DNA of 64,000 bases from Sneathiella litorea (GCF_009882915.1 NZ_WTUW01000002.1:1516895-1580894); one strand, 5' to 3'; shown: positions 26,247 through 35,658, counted from the stretch's first letter. Notes: generated by a model not told the origin, from the letters alone. Numbers and translations: made by a program.

Positions 26247-26325
26247 AGGCAGCCCTCGTTATAAAGACATCCGATCCTACGTTGCTCAGTCTGAGCGGGC
26301 AAGCCGGGAAAGTGATCATACTTAA

Positions 26326-28305
26326 TCACCATCCTCCGCCACCGCCACCGCCGCCACCGCCGCCGGAAGACCCGCCGCCCGATGAGCCGCGAGAGCTACC
26401 CGGCGCGGTTGCCGCGGACGAAATGGCACTCGTAAACCCTTGCCCGAGAGAACTGGAAAATCCAGCTAGATTAGTCGGGTTAAAATGCTGCCCACGATAC
26501 CAGGATGGGCAATACGCTGGCCCTTGAGAGGGAGCTTCCTGCGCATTTGCGAAGCTGTTAGAGAATTGTTCCGCCCAAGCATTTTCAACATCCAGCGCGA
26601 TAGCGTAAGGCAGGAACCGCTCAAAGAGCTCAGGCGTACGTTCCGGTGGGTTGAAAAAATTCATGCGGTCTTTCTCCGCAACACTCAGGAAGTCGGCAAA
26701 GCCTGCAAATCGGTCCAGCATTTTCCTTCCGAGCAAGGTTGGGGCTTTTAACAAATGGTAGAAGCACAGGTTTACCACCTGAATCAAGAGGAAAAGAACT
26801 GCCGCCGCTGGAGACGTTGCCTCGACCAGAAACATCAAACCAGCGGCCTCGCCACCAAGAAAAGGTAGAGCCATAGCGAACAGAATAATGGCGCCAATGC
26901 CGGAAAGTGGGTTTCTCCCATTCCAAAATTCCAGAAATGCCCGATAACCTCGGCGCAGTATAAAATAGACACCTGCGGTCCATCCCGCGAGCCAGATAGA
27001 AATAAAGGCGGCAGTTCCCGGATCCTTGGCCCAAACAATCATCAATATGATGACGACAAGGGAAAGCCCGGCACCCGGCAGGAAGTACTGCCGGTTATTG
27101 TTAAAATAGGTTTTCTCATACTCAGTCCGCAGCCATTCTTTCAGGCTACGACGCGCGCTTTGTATAATCACACGATTTTTTTGTTTCAGCTCAAGTTCAT
27201 CATCTTCAAATTTGAAAAACCTGTTTGCTATAGCTCTTTCTCCCATAAAGAGCGGGGCCTTTTTTCCGGTCCGCTTCAGGACATAGCTCCGAGAGCCATC
27301 TTCCTCGATCGTCAGATACCCTTTTACTGCCATGCTCAATATCGCGGCAGAGAATACCTTGTTATCAAAACCCATATTCCGGATATACCGCATCGCCGCC
27401 GGTGAATAGCCATCTGGCGGTTCAAAAAACGGGATAATGGTGCCAGCCGTCGGGTCACGCCCGACGCGCCACCAAACAAGAAGGTAATAGACGATGAGTA
27501 CCAATAACCCAACTATACCAACGAACAGAATTCTATTATCGGCAAGAAGATAGCCCAATTTTTCAGCATCTGAGGGTTTGGCGACAAACCCGCTGGGCCA
27601 GGAAACCGCAATTGTGAGCCCTTCATTTGGACGAAGTGGTTTTGTCGTAAAAAATTCAACCCCGTCGACATTTTCGCGGGTTTCAAACGCCTTACCTTTT
27701 TCACCCTGATATCCTGTGTAGGCAGTATAGTTTCGTATATTTGCGCCATCTGGGAGATGTATGCGGGCACTCGCCTTTTCGATATCGAAAACCCAGCCAT
27801 TTCCTGTCACATTCCAGTAAAGCTCGTCGAGTCCATCAAAAAAACCGATCTGCCGCGTGGTTCTATAGGTGATTGTGTATCTGTGTTCACCATTGGTAAT
27901 GAGGACATCTTTATCCCCAATATAAACCCGCACGCCATTGGAGTGCCGTTCAGTGTGAAACGGTTCCAACTGTCCATTACGGGTAACTTTTTCGACCTCG
28001 AACCCAACCCTGTATTGATTCCCCTGCGTATCCTTATAGTCCGTCGGAAAATCACGAAAAATGCCGCGCCTTATTTGGTTTCCCTCACTAATAACCGTGA
28101 TCTTCTCTCGCACCATCAGGCTTGCATCGCCTTGAATCCAGAGATCGCTTCTGAACTCCTTAATGAGTTCTTTTGCATAGGGCGAGGATGGGAAAATCAA
28201 TCCAAAAAGGAGAAATACCCCATACAGGACAAAAAGGCGGAGACTTGGCTTTTGTACTGGAAAACTCACCGGTTCAAGGGCGCATTGGTTAGTCGAACTT
28301 GACAT
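26326..28305 (-). CDS. DUF2207 domain membrane protein
   Basis: A protein of about 659 residues with a signal/membrane segment near residues 23-42 (LRLFVLYGVFLLFGLIFPS), a beta-rich extracytoplasmic DUF2207 domain (about 45-270), a membrane helix (about 280-300), a cytosolic stretch, two further membrane pairs (about 410-540), and a glycine-rich tail ending in tryptophan. That tail is coded by a repetitive GCC/ACC tract at 26333-26390. DUF2207 proteins commonly sit next to LemA, as here, where the genes overlap by 17 bases. I chose the ATG at 28305; a GTG near 28268 is also possible. Function unknown, envelope-related. Confidence 0.85.
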   Translation of the reverse strand: MSSSTNQCALEPVSFPVQKPSLRLFVLYGVFLLFGLIFPSSPYAKELIKEFRSDLWIQGDASLMVREKITVISEGNQIRRGIFRDFPTDYKDTQGNQYRVGFEVEKVTRNGQLEPFHTERHSNGVRVYIGDKDVLITNGEHRYTITYRTTRQIGFFDGLDELYWNVTGNGWVFDIEKASARIHLPDGANIRNYTAYTGYQGEKGKAFETRENVDGVEFFTTKPLRPNEGLTIAVSWPSGFVAKPSDAEKLGYLLADNRILFVGIVGLLVLIVYYLLVWWRVGRDPTAGTIIPFFEPPDGYSPAAMRYIRNMGFDNKVFSAAILSMAVKGYLTIEEDGSRSYVLKRTGKKAPLFMGERAIANRFFKFEDDELELKQKNRVIIQSARRSLKEWLRTEYEKTYFNNNRQYFLPGAGLSLVVIILMIVWAKDPGTAAFISIWLAGWTAGVYFILRRGYRAFLEFWNGRNPLSGIGAIILFAMALPFLGGEAAGLMFLVEATSPAAAVLFLLIQVVNLCFYHLLKAPTLLGRKMLDRFAGFADFLSVAEKDRMNFFNPPERTPELFERFLPYAIALDVENAWAEQFSNSFANAQEAPSQGPAYCPSWYRGQHFNPTNLAGFSSSLGQGFTSAISSAATAPGSSRGSSGGGSSGGGGGGGGGGGW

Positions 28306-28855
28306 TGACCGGCTTGCGAGCTGCTTCTTCATCTTCGGCCAGTTCAAAAAACTCGGCCTTGATAAAACTAAAGACATTAGCGACTAGGTTACTTGGAAAC
28401 TGGTCTATCTTAATATTATTGTCCCGCACCACGCCATTATAGTAACGTCGGGCGGACTGTATTTTATCCTCGACTTCTGCCAGTTGATGCTGAAGGTTCT
28501 GGAAATTTTCGTTGGCTTTGAGTTCGGGATAATCTTCAGCAAGGGCGAACAAAGATTTCAACACGCCGGACAACATATTTTCCGATTGCGCCTGCTCCGC
28601 GGGGGAGCCATGGTTGGACATGGCATCATTTCGCGCCCGGGTAACGGCCTCGAATGTGCCCGCTTCATGCTTGGCATAGCCTTTGACGGTCTCGACCAGA
28701 TTGGGAATGAGGTTGTACCGGAGCTTCATCTGCACCTCGATCCCACTCCAGGCTTCCTTGATTTTCTCGCGCAGGGTGACAAACTCATTATATGTTGCAA
28801 TGACATATAGAATGACGGCAGCGATCAGACCAGAAACAACCAAAAAGGAAATCAT
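28289..28855 (-). CDS. lemA: LemA family protein
   Basis: A 188-residue protein with one N-terminal membrane helix (MISFLVVSGLIAAVILYVIA) and a helical outer domain with the family segments AWSGIEVQMKLRYNLIPNLV (about 35-54), ARRYYNGVVRDNN and FPSNLVANVF. The start is the ATG at 28855, behind GGGAG; an upstream start would add 12 unrelated residues. LemA proteins are membrane-anchored and of unclear function. It overlaps the DUF2207 gene, the standard two-gene arrangement. Confidence 0.92.
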   Translation of the reverse strand: MISFLVVSGLIAAVILYVIATYNEFVTLREKIKEAWSGIEVQMKLRYNLIPNLVETVKGYAKHEAGTFEAVTRARNDAMSNHGSPAEQAQSENMLSGVLKSLFALAEDYPELKANENFQNLQHQLAEVEDKIQSARRYYNGVVRDNNIKIDQFPSNLVANVFSFIKAEFFELAEDEEAARKPVNVKFD

Positions 28856-28936
28856 GTCGCAATACTCCCAGACCAGGCGCCCTTCAGTCAATATTGAGTG
28901 CGCACTGCCGCAAGTTTACGGCCTAAACCGTAAACG

Positions 28937-30100
28937 TCAAATATAGATATCCTTAAGGTTGTAATTTTTAAGAACTTTTTCGCGATTTTCCTCATTCCAG
29001 CGGTTCTCCGCCATCTCGCCAGCAAGTGGCTGATATTTGTAGGCCGGTTCATCCGGGAACCGTTGCTGACGCGCATCAATCCCAAGCGCAATGATCCGAC
29101 TTCGCTCATGGATGCGTTCTGCATCATAAGTTTCTGTCCGGTCATCAAGCTGGCTTGTCGTAATGTTAAGAACGCGACGGCGCGGGAAAAATCCGGCGTT
29201 AATCGTAACTCTTCGATCCGGCGATGAATTGGCGAAAGACCCATGCACCAGCTGTCTATTGACGGCGAAGACTTCCCCTGCCTTACAGACAAGTGGCACG
29301 GCATCCTTAAGACGTTCCGAGCCACTTTCTTTTACAAGATCCGGGATGTTTGCTTTACCGTTCCTATGGCTACCCGGGAGAATCCAAACACAGTTCGCGG
29401 GTGTGCTAGGATAGAGCTGCGTCATAAAGTTAAAGCCATGCGCATTTTCATCCCAGTCCGCGGCGTCCCAATGCGTTGTGCCATCCTGATGCCAGGCAAC
29501 GGAAGGGCCAAGTCCCGGCTCCTTAATAAAAGCCACCTCATTATAAGGAACAAAGTCGGGACCATTGATGGCCTCAGCAACTGAAAGCAACCCGGGATGC
29601 CCATACAAACGCAGGCAGGAATCCATTAAATGTAAGTTTCCGTGCAAGAGCTCGATAGTCCATTGAGGCGCATCTTCACCCGGTGTTGGGTTGAGCATCT
29701 TGACCGGATGCCGCCCCTTGTTCTTAGTGGTACCGCCTAGCGGATCACTAAGCGGTTTGGCGAAGCGATAGGGGTAACGCACGAACTCGGCCCCAAGCGC
29801 TGGCTGGCCGGCCTTATCCAGCTCTGCTTCCGGTGCGACCGGTGCCCGTGAAAGGACGCGCTCGACATCCTCTCGGAGTTCACGCAATTCGGTGTCATCC
29901 ACGACATTCTCAAAAACATAGAAACCATGTTCCCGGTAGGCATCCAGGATTTCCTTGGCCAGCTTTCCATCCGGCCCCAGCCTGATGGGACCACGATTGC
30001 CGAGTGCGTAGGCGCGTGCTTCACCCTCGCGAGTGTATTTCTCCATTAAACTCGCATGGTCAGCAGCGGTTATAGTGTTTGCGGGTTGTGCATTATTCAT
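28937..30100 (-). CDS. Phytanoyl-CoA dioxygenase (PhyH) family protein
   Basis: A 387-residue non-haem iron, 2-oxoglutarate-dependent oxygenase. The iron ligands are visible: HxD in VAWHQDGTTHW (H204, D206) and the distal histidine in RQLVHGSFANSSPDRR (H286), with R296/R297 placed to bind 2-oxoglutarate. The N-terminal part (REHGFYVFENVVDDTELREL) is typical. It hydroxylates an unknown small molecule. It lies 94 bases downstream of an FAD monooxygenase on the same strand, so both may act in one oxidative pathway. Confidence 0.9.
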   Translation of the reverse strand: MNNAQPANTITAADHASLMEKYTREGEARAYALGNRGPIRLGPDGKLAKEILDAYREHGFYVFENVVDDTELRELREDVERVLSRAPVAPEAELDKAGQPALGAEFVRYPYRFAKPLSDPLGGTTKNKGRHPVKMLNPTPGEDAPQWTIELLHGNLHLMDSCLRLYGHPGLLSVAEAINGPDFVPYNEVAFIKEPGLGPSVAWHQDGTTHWDAADWDENAHGFNFMTQLYPSTPANCVWILPGSHRNGKANIPDLVKESGSERLKDAVPLVCKAGEVFAVNRQLVHGSFANSSPDRRVTINAGFFPRRRVLNITTSQLDDRTETYDAERIHERSRIIALGIDARQQRFPDEPAYKYQPLAGEMAENRWNEENREKVLKNYNLKDIYI

Positions 30101-30194
30101 TATTTTTCCCTTCTTGCTTTATATCAGGCTAACCTGGCTGATTTTGGGGGCGCCATACCGTTTCTTAGCTTTCGGCTGCTTAGTTTCGCCGCGC

Positions 30195-31412
30195 TTACCA
30201 GGAGAGCTTTCGCCACTCATCATCTGTCCCCATAACCGCCTTTTCCGCGTCATAGGAGTACAGCCAACGTTGTCCGACAGGAAAGCCGTCCTGATCTTCC
30301 TGTTGGTGACGCGCGAAACGGGCATTCCGGCGGGAGATTTCATCCGGGTCGCTCATATGGAATAGGTTTTCTGCTGCCCGGGATTGCAGCAAGACCCGGT
30401 TAGCACGGTCGAGACGAAGCTTTTCATACTTTTTAAGTGCCGCGGGAATATCGCCCTCCGCCATCTCAAGGGACCGGCCGAGTACCCAGGCATCCTCAAT
30501 ACTCTGCCCTGCTCCTTGTGCGTGATAGGGCATCATCGCATGGGCAGCATCACCCATCAGAGCGACTCGATCCGTGACCCAGCGATCAAGCGGCTCGCGA
30601 TCAATCATATTGGTCATGAAAAGACTTTCCGTCCCTGCAATCAGTTCGCGAATTTGTTCATTCCAGCCCTCATACTCAGTAAGAGCCGCATCGCGAGAGC
30701 CCGTCTGTGACCAGGATTCTTTCGCATTGTCGTTATAAGGACCTATCCCCACCCAGTTAAAAAGATCGCCCCCGCAGACATAGTAAAGAACAGCGGAACG
30801 ATGCGGCCCCATCCAGACGTATGAATTCTGTTCGAACCCGAGGTTCCGCGCCACCTCAACCGGAACGAGCCCGCGCCAGGCGACACAGCCCGACGGACGT
30901 GGTTTTTCGGGCGTAAAGAATTTTTCACGAACCATGGAATGTAGCCCATCAGATCCGATCAGAACGTCGCCTTTTTCGACCGTTCCATCACTTAAGTGGA
31001 CTTCGACTCCCTGCGCATTTTCCTTAACATCGACGACTTTTGTGTTCAGCCTGATATTCTGCGGATCCATCGCCTTCACCATGATGTCGAGCAAGTCGGC
31101 CCGATGGACATGGTAATAGGGTGCGCCGAAGAATTCCTCCACCTTCGGCATCAGGGGAGTTTTTAAATAAACTTCCCCTGTCTTGTAGTCCTTGAACAGA
31201 TGCGCAGCCGGCGGTACGCCGATGCGGGCCAGTTCATCCTTCAAACCCAGATATTCAAGGACCCGAATGCTGTTTGGGCTTTGCTGCAGACCCGCGCCAA
31301 CTTCGGAAAGTTCCGACGCCTGCTCCAACACCACATGGGAAATTCCCGCCCGTTGTAAAGTTAGGGATAAGGCAGCACCCGCAATCCCACAACCAATCAG
31401 TATGACACGCAT
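30195..31412 (-). CDS. FAD-dependent aromatic monooxygenase (salicylate/6-hydroxynicotinate hydroxylase type)
   Basis: A 405-residue class A flavoprotein monooxygenase. It has the Rossmann GCGIAGAALSLTLQRAG (8-24) ending in the ribose-binding acid VVLEQ, the DG motif region VLIGSDGLHSMVRE (about 155-168), and RVALMGDAAHAMMPYHAQGA (about 279-298). The catalytic class hydroxylates or oxidatively decarboxylates phenolic or N-heteroaromatic acids with NAD(P)H. Similar proteins are annotated as salicylate hydroxylase or NicC; the sequence alone does not fix the substrate. The PhyH gene follows. Confidence 0.88.
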   Translation of the reverse strand: MRVILIGCGIAGAALSLTLQRAGISHVVLEQASELSEVGAGLQQSPNSIRVLEYLGLKDELARIGVPPAAHLFKDYKTGEVYLKTPLMPKVEEFFGAPYYHVHRADLLDIMVKAMDPQNIRLNTKVVDVKENAQGVEVHLSDGTVEKGDVLIGSDGLHSMVREKFFTPEKPRPSGCVAWRGLVPVEVARNLGFEQNSYVWMGPHRSAVLYYVCGGDLFNWVGIGPYNDNAKESWSQTGSRDAALTEYEGWNEQIRELIAGTESLFMTNMIDREPLDRWVTDRVALMGDAAHAMMPYHAQGAGQSIEDAWVLGRSLEMAEGDIPAALKKYEKLRLDRANRVLLQSRAAENLFHMSDPDEISRRNARFARHQQEDQDGFPVGQRWLYSYDAEKAVMGTDDEWRKLSW

Positions 31413-31862
31413 GTTTATCTCCCTCCGGATTTTCTCCGTGTTATTTTTTTGAAACGCATGTACTCAAGATTTGCAGACTTCAGAACAAACAACAAGAAAA
31501 AAGGCAGTATATTTGCCATAGATCATCTTCGGCACTCTGCTCCTCCATGCCAAACGCCACACTAGTACTCAAGCTAAAATCTTCAATGGTAATAGCTGCG
31601 AAACACGCGCTCTTTACATTCATATGGCCCTATAGATGATTGAAAAATTACAAAAGAATTGATTCATATCAATTATATTAATTTTACATCAAGTAAGATG
31701 AAAGAGTAGAGGCACGTAATGCTTCGTCTAATGAATTCATCAATTAAAAAGCACATTATCAGTTCGAAACCATTGCACTCGAGTCTCCGAGAAACAAGGG
31801 GCGACATAGACAACAACAAGCAGTGACTGAGTATCTCTTATTATTAATGGGAAGGGAAACCA
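31413..31862. other. Intergenic region with FNR-type promoter
   Basis: 450 bases between the divergent FAD monooxygenase and universal stress protein genes. The half nearest the stress gene holds an FNR-box promoter (separate entry) and a 35-codon ATG frame (31719-31826) that could be a leader peptide but is within chance length. The other half is AT-rich with no clear signal. Confidence 0.55.
31659..31699 (+). promoter_or_regulatory. FNR/Anr-type class II promoter for the stress protein gene
   Basis: TTGAT-tcat-ATCAA (31659-31672) is the exact FNR/FixK consensus. A -10 element TAAGAT lies at 31694-31699. This puts the transcription start near 31706 and the box centre about 41 bases upstream, the spacing of FNR class II activation. 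The start codon is at 31863, leaving a leader of about 155 bases. The match suggests induction at low oxygen. Confidence 0.75.
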
Positions 31863-32705
31863 ATGAGTTATAAAACCATTCTTGCTTACTTCAACAATGA
31901 TAAGCAGGCCAAAGAGCTTTTGGCGGTTGCAACCCGGATCACAATAGACAATAACGCGCACTTGATTGGTGTTTATGTTGTCCCAAAAATTTGGCTTAAT
32001 CCAGCGGTTTCAATGGAAATACCTGCCGATTTTCTTTCCTCTCAACGTCAGTATTATCTGGACGAAGCAGAGCGGATTGAGGCCTTATTTAAGCACGAAA
32101 CTAACGCCGCCGGAGTTTCGTTTGAATGGCGCACCTTGCAATCACCAGATCAAAAAATAGCGCCTGTCGTCGTCGAACAGAGCCGTACTGCTGATATCGT
32201 CATCCTCAGTCAATCTAACGAAGCAACAGATACAGACTATTCGGCAGAAGTGCCGACAGCTGTTCTGATGGAAAGCGGTCGCCCGGTTCTAGTTGTTCCC
32301 TTCGGACAGCAAGTAAAAAATATGGGTGAATATGTCGCTTTAGGCTGGAACGGAACGCGGGAAGCGACACGTGCTGCGTTCGATGCATTGCCATTTTTGG
32401 AAACGGCAAAAGAGGTTAGCTTGATTTGCGTAGGGTCGAAAAAGAAGACAAGCTCAAGCTATTCAGTTATGGGAACAGAGCTCGCCGCAACCCTCGCACG
32501 GCATGATATTACGGCAACCATCAAAGATATTCCAGAAAACAACTCTCCTATCGGTGCGCAGCTACTGGAAGAAGCAACGATGGATGGTGGGAGTTTGCTC
32601 ATTATCGGTGGCTATGGACATTCACGTCGCAGGGAGTTCATTTTCGGCGGGGCAACAAAGTATATTCTTGAGAACATGACCATCCCTGTCCTGATTTCTC
32701 ATTAG
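31863..32705 (+). CDS. Tandem universal stress protein
   Basis: A 280-residue protein with two Usp folds (about 1-145 and 150-280). The second has the ATP-binding loop IIGGYGHSRRREFIFGGATK (about 248-267), the G-2X-G-9X-G(S/T) pattern; the first is degenerate at that site. Two-domain Usp proteins help survival under oxygen or energy limitation. The exact FNR box upstream fits induction at low oxygen. GGGAAGGG precedes the ATG. A short hairpin with a T-run follows the stop. Confidence 0.92.
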   Translation: MSYKTILAYFNNDKQAKELLAVATRITIDNNAHLIGVYVVPKIWLNPAVSMEIPADFLSSQRQYYLDEAERIEALFKHETNAAGVSFEWRTLQSPDQKIAPVVVEQSRTADIVILSQSNEATDTDYSAEVPTAVLMESGRPVLVVPFGQQVKNMGEYVALGWNGTREATRAAFDALPFLETAKEVSLICVGSKKKTSSSYSVMGTELAATLARHDITATIKDIPENNSPIGAQLLEEATMDGGSLLIIGGYGHSRRREFIFGGATKYILENMTIPVLISH

Positions 32706-32736
32706 GAACTGATAGAGGTTCCTGTTCTAGTTTTTT
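32704..32736 (+). terminator. Weak intrinsic terminator after the stress protein gene
   Basis: AGGAAC (32704-32709) pairs with GTTCCT (32718-32723), followed after seven bases by six T residues. The stem is short and AT-containing, so termination would be partial. Confidence 0.4.
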
Positions 32737-33401
32737 AATTGTCGCCGAGTTGCCTTGATAAGCGCCTTGAAAAGGGCGGATTGGCGTGAATTAAAAATCA
32801 GGAATTCCGGGTGCCACTGCACGCCAATAAAAAAATCTCGGTCTTTTCGCTCAAGAGCTTGAACGAAATTCCCCCGGTCATATCCCGTTACCGTTATCCC
32901 GTTTCCCACCTTATCAACAGCCTGGTGATGCAAACTGTTGACACGGATTGTATCCGATCCGATGATTTCATGAATTATTGACCCGGATTTCAATGTAACA
33001 ATTTTTCGCGCAAGAACCGTCCGAATATTTGTTTTTTCCCGCGGCATACCGCGAATATCACTATAAAGTGTGCCGCCATGAAAGACGTTCATCATTTGGG
33101 CGCCGCGACATATACCCAGTACAGGCAAGCCCTTCTTCTCCGCAAAGGCTAACAACTCCAGTTCCAGAACATCGCGTTCAGGATCAATTCGAACATCCAG
33201 CGTTATTTCGGAGTGGTAAAGCTCGGCACCTATGTCATCCCCACCGCCAATAACCAATGCATCCAATTGATCCAGAGGATGCGTGGTACCCGGTTCCAGG
33301 AACATACATTTTCCGCCCGCCCGCCATACAGCGAACCAATCGAATCCGCGTGCTATCCAGCTTTTATAACGTGAGACGGTAACGCCAACGATGGGCTTCA
33401 T
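32727..33401 (-). CDS. Class I glutamine amidotransferase-like gamma-glutamyl hydrolase (peptidase C26)
   Basis: A 224-residue enzyme with the class I GATase triad: nucleophile C98 in PVLGICRGAQMMNVFHGG, and H197/E199 in GVQWHPEF. LHHQAVDKVG (158-166) is the C26 substrate-side motif. Relatives such as PuuD cleave gamma-glutamyl amides. The gene overlaps the amidoligase by four bases (ATGA), a pairing predicted to make and remove, or supply ammonia for, an unusual amide or peptide tag. Its substrate is therefore probably the amidoligase product. Confidence 0.88.
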   Translation of the reverse strand: MKPIVGVTVSRYKSWIARGFDWFAVWRAGGKCMFLEPGTTHPLDQLDALVIGGGDDIGAELYHSEITLDVRIDPERDVLELELLAFAEKKGLPVLGICRGAQMMNVFHGGTLYSDIRGMPREKTNIRTVLARKIVTLKSGSIIHEIIGSDTIRVNSLHHQAVDKVGNGITVTGYDRGNFVQALERKDRDFFIGVQWHPEFLIFNSRQSALFKALIKATRRQLKN

Positions 33402-34420
33402 AAGGTTTCAATCCATTCGCCGATATCCCGTATCCATTGTTCGACAAAGCTGGACGGTTTGGCAAGATAGCGATCAGACAAACGCTGGATTGCCTTTTCA
33501 TCCGCCGCCAGTTTCTCAACAACAAACCAGCGGTTCCATTCTGCAACAATGTCCCAGGCTGGGTCTGAAAGATGTGTGTTCGGTAGGCGGTAATGAAAGG
33601 TGGGACGGGCCTTAATAAGGATATCATCTGTAAAACGAGCGACGACATCTGGTGCGAGAAACTTGAACAATGGAAACATATCCAGTTCACGGTTACGTGT
33701 CGGGTTCAGGCGGGCATAGTCCGAAATTAGCGTCTCAAGATCTGGAGAGTAGTCTGCATCCAAAATCAGGCGAACATATTCCCGGGGAAAGGGGTCAACA
33801 TGAGGAAGCAATCGCCGAGTTGTATCAATTTCAATGCGGTCTCTCAGCCAATGGGATAAAAGCACGTATGCCCGCAAATGGCGGAGTAGATAGCCAACGT
33901 CATCTGCAGCGACTTCCGGGTTAAGATGGACCCCAAAAGCGTAAATAAAATTATCGTCAGTCCCCTTAGCTCCGTTCTCTCGCAACCCCTCAACTAGTGC
34001 CGTTAATTTGTCCAGTTCATTCCAGGGGATTGGCGGCGCGACAATTTCTGTTGGCACCGCAATCGACGAAACCTTGCCAATAACATTGCGAAAAAAAGAA
34101 TCCAGATCACGTCCAATATTAACCGCGTCTTGATTAAGTGGCAGTTCTGCCTCTTCCATCAGGTCGCCCAAATCTTTTTCAGGGTTAACATATTGGGTAT
34201 CCAGCTCAACCAAGAACTTTCCCCAAGGCGTTCCTTCAACGCTAAAGACAAAGGCCGAACTGGTCGCCACCACTTGGCCATCATAAATATCTGCCAAAAG
34301 TTGGGCTGCATTTGCGGGATCAAGGCCTGAAAACTCTATTTCGACCCCAACCCGCCGCATTCTACCTGCTTGGTTAGCTGAGAGAGGCGGCGACTTAATC
34401 AAGTAACTTGAATTTGCCAT
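33398..34420 (-). CDS. Amidoligase (glutamine-synthetase-fold COOH-NH2 ligase)
   Basis: A 340-residue protein of the Amidoligase_2 type. Visible family features are RRVGVEIEFSGLD (23-35) with the metal-binding ExE, FLVELDTQYV (about 69-78), EIVAPPIPWNEL (about 124-135), FGVHLNPEV (about 162-170) with the nucleotide-side histidine, and ARPTFHYRLPN (about 278-288). Such enzymes join a carboxylate and an amine using ATP in poorly known pathways for small peptides or protein modification. It lies directly before the C26-type GATase gene. Natural substrates are unknown. Confidence 0.85.
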   Translation of the reverse strand: MANSSYLIKSPPLSANQAGRMRRVGVEIEFSGLDPANAAQLLADIYDGQVVATSSAFVFSVEGTPWGKFLVELDTQYVNPEKDLGDLMEEAELPLNQDAVNIGRDLDSFFRNVIGKVSSIAVPTEIVAPPIPWNELDKLTALVEGLRENGAKGTDDNFIYAFGVHLNPEVAADDVGYLLRHLRAYVLLSHWLRDRIEIDTTRRLLPHVDPFPREYVRLILDADYSPDLETLISDYARLNPTRNRELDMFPLFKFLAPDVVARFTDDILIKARPTFHYRLPNTHLSDPAWDIVAEWNRWFVVEKLAADEKAIQRLSDRYLAKPSSFVEQWIRDIGEWIETL

Positions 34421-34694
34421 GGGTGATTGCCTCTTCAGTCATTAACAAAACAAATTTACTGGATGAGCTGTATACGGCAAGACTTCTGCGGTGACTGGGT
34501 TATACTTCATAACACTAACGTAATATTGCATGACGCCAAAACAAGTAAGAAAATGGGACACTACCCATTACGCACAGATCTGAGGACTTATTTAACTTTT
34601 TGATATATTGCGACAATGGACTTAGGCTAATCGTATATTTCTCCATTTAGCCGACGTCTCCTCAAGCAGAAAACAAAAGCAGGTAGGCAAAATT

Positions 34695-35621
34695 ATGAAA
34701 ATTAGCGGACAAACCACACATGATGCGGAGGAAGACGTCCGCAACCAGAATATCAAGATTTATGTGAACGGTGAAATTGTTCCGCGAGAAGAAGCCAAGG
34801 TGTCGGTATATGATTCCGGGTTCATGTTAGGTGACGGAATGTGGGAGGGAATGCGCCTTTATAACGGGAAATGGGCGTTTTTCGACGAACATATGGACAG
34901 GCTTTTTGACAGCTGCAAAGCGATCTCCCTGAATATAGGTCTGGATCGGGATGGAATTCTGGATGCCCTCACCAAGACTGCCGCGGCCAACGGAATGACC
35001 CATGATGTCCACTGTCGCCTGATGATCACGCGCGGTGTCAAATCCAAGCCGTTTCAGCATCCAAATCTCTCTAAATCCGGTCCGACGGTTGTCATAATTA
35101 TGGAGCATTCAAAACCAGCGAAACACCTCCAAGCCACGGGGATTTCGCTGGCAACTGTCCCCCAGGTGCGCGGCCTGCCAATGTCGCAAGACGCAAAATA
35201 CAATTCTCACTCCAAGCTAAACTGTGTGATTGCCTGTCTTCAGGCGGAGCAAGCCGGAGCGGATGAAGGACTAATGCTGGACCCGCACGGCTTCGTCAAT
35301 ACCACAAATGCCTGCAATTTTTTCATTGTCCGAAAGGGAGAAGTTTGGACCTCTACCGGAGACTATTGCATGAACGGGGTAACCCGTCAGAAAGTGATCG
35401 ATCTTTGCCGGGTTAATGACATTCCTGTATTCGAGAAAAACTATTCTCTTGTTGAGGCTTATGGTGCTGACGAAGCATTCCTGACCGGCACGTTCGGCGC
35501 CCAAACCCCCGTTTCTCTGATAGATGGAAAAAGGATCGGATCGCATGACGGAATCGGACCAATAACCGCACGACTTCAAACCCTTTACGGGGAGCTGGTG
35601 GCGCAGAATACGCGATCCTAG
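34695..35621 (+). CDS. Class IV aminotransferase (branched-chain/D-amino acid type)
   Basis: A 308-residue PLP enzyme. It shows VSVYDSGFMLGDGMWEGMRL (36-55), the PLP lysine K174 in KYNSHSKLN, and EGLMLDPHGFVNTTNACNFF (about 195-214), the family's phosphate and substrate loop. It resembles branched-chain aminotransferase-like proteins; D-amino-acid aminotransferase and aminodeoxychorismate lyase share the fold. The start has AGGTAGG upstream. It stands alone, convergent with the SMR-type carrier gene. Confidence 0.88.
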   Translation: MKISGQTTHDAEEDVRNQNIKIYVNGEIVPREEAKVSVYDSGFMLGDGMWEGMRLYNGKWAFFDEHMDRLFDSCKAISLNIGLDRDGILDALTKTAAANGMTHDVHCRLMITRGVKSKPFQHPNLSKSGPTVVIIMEHSKPAKHLQATGISLATVPQVRGLPMSQDAKYNSHSKLNCVIACLQAEQAGADEGLMLDPHGFVNTTNACNFFIVRKGEVWTSTGDYCMNGVTRQKVIDLCRVNDIPVFEKNYSLVEAYGADEAFLTGTFGAQTPVSLIDGKRIGSHDGIGPITARLQTLYGELVAQNTRS

Positions 35622-35658
35622 TCACATAGAAGATATGGAGTTTTGTAAATATAAGGAT

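Noticed and set aside
26284-26296. GCTCAG-t-CTGAGC hairpin after the DUF2207 gene as an intrinsic terminator
   Set aside because: Short stem, three-base loop at best and no T-run in the transcribed direction.
26333-26390. Short tandem repeat (GCC/ACC triplets) as a repeat element
   Set aside because: It encodes the glycine-rich tail typical of DUF2207 proteins.
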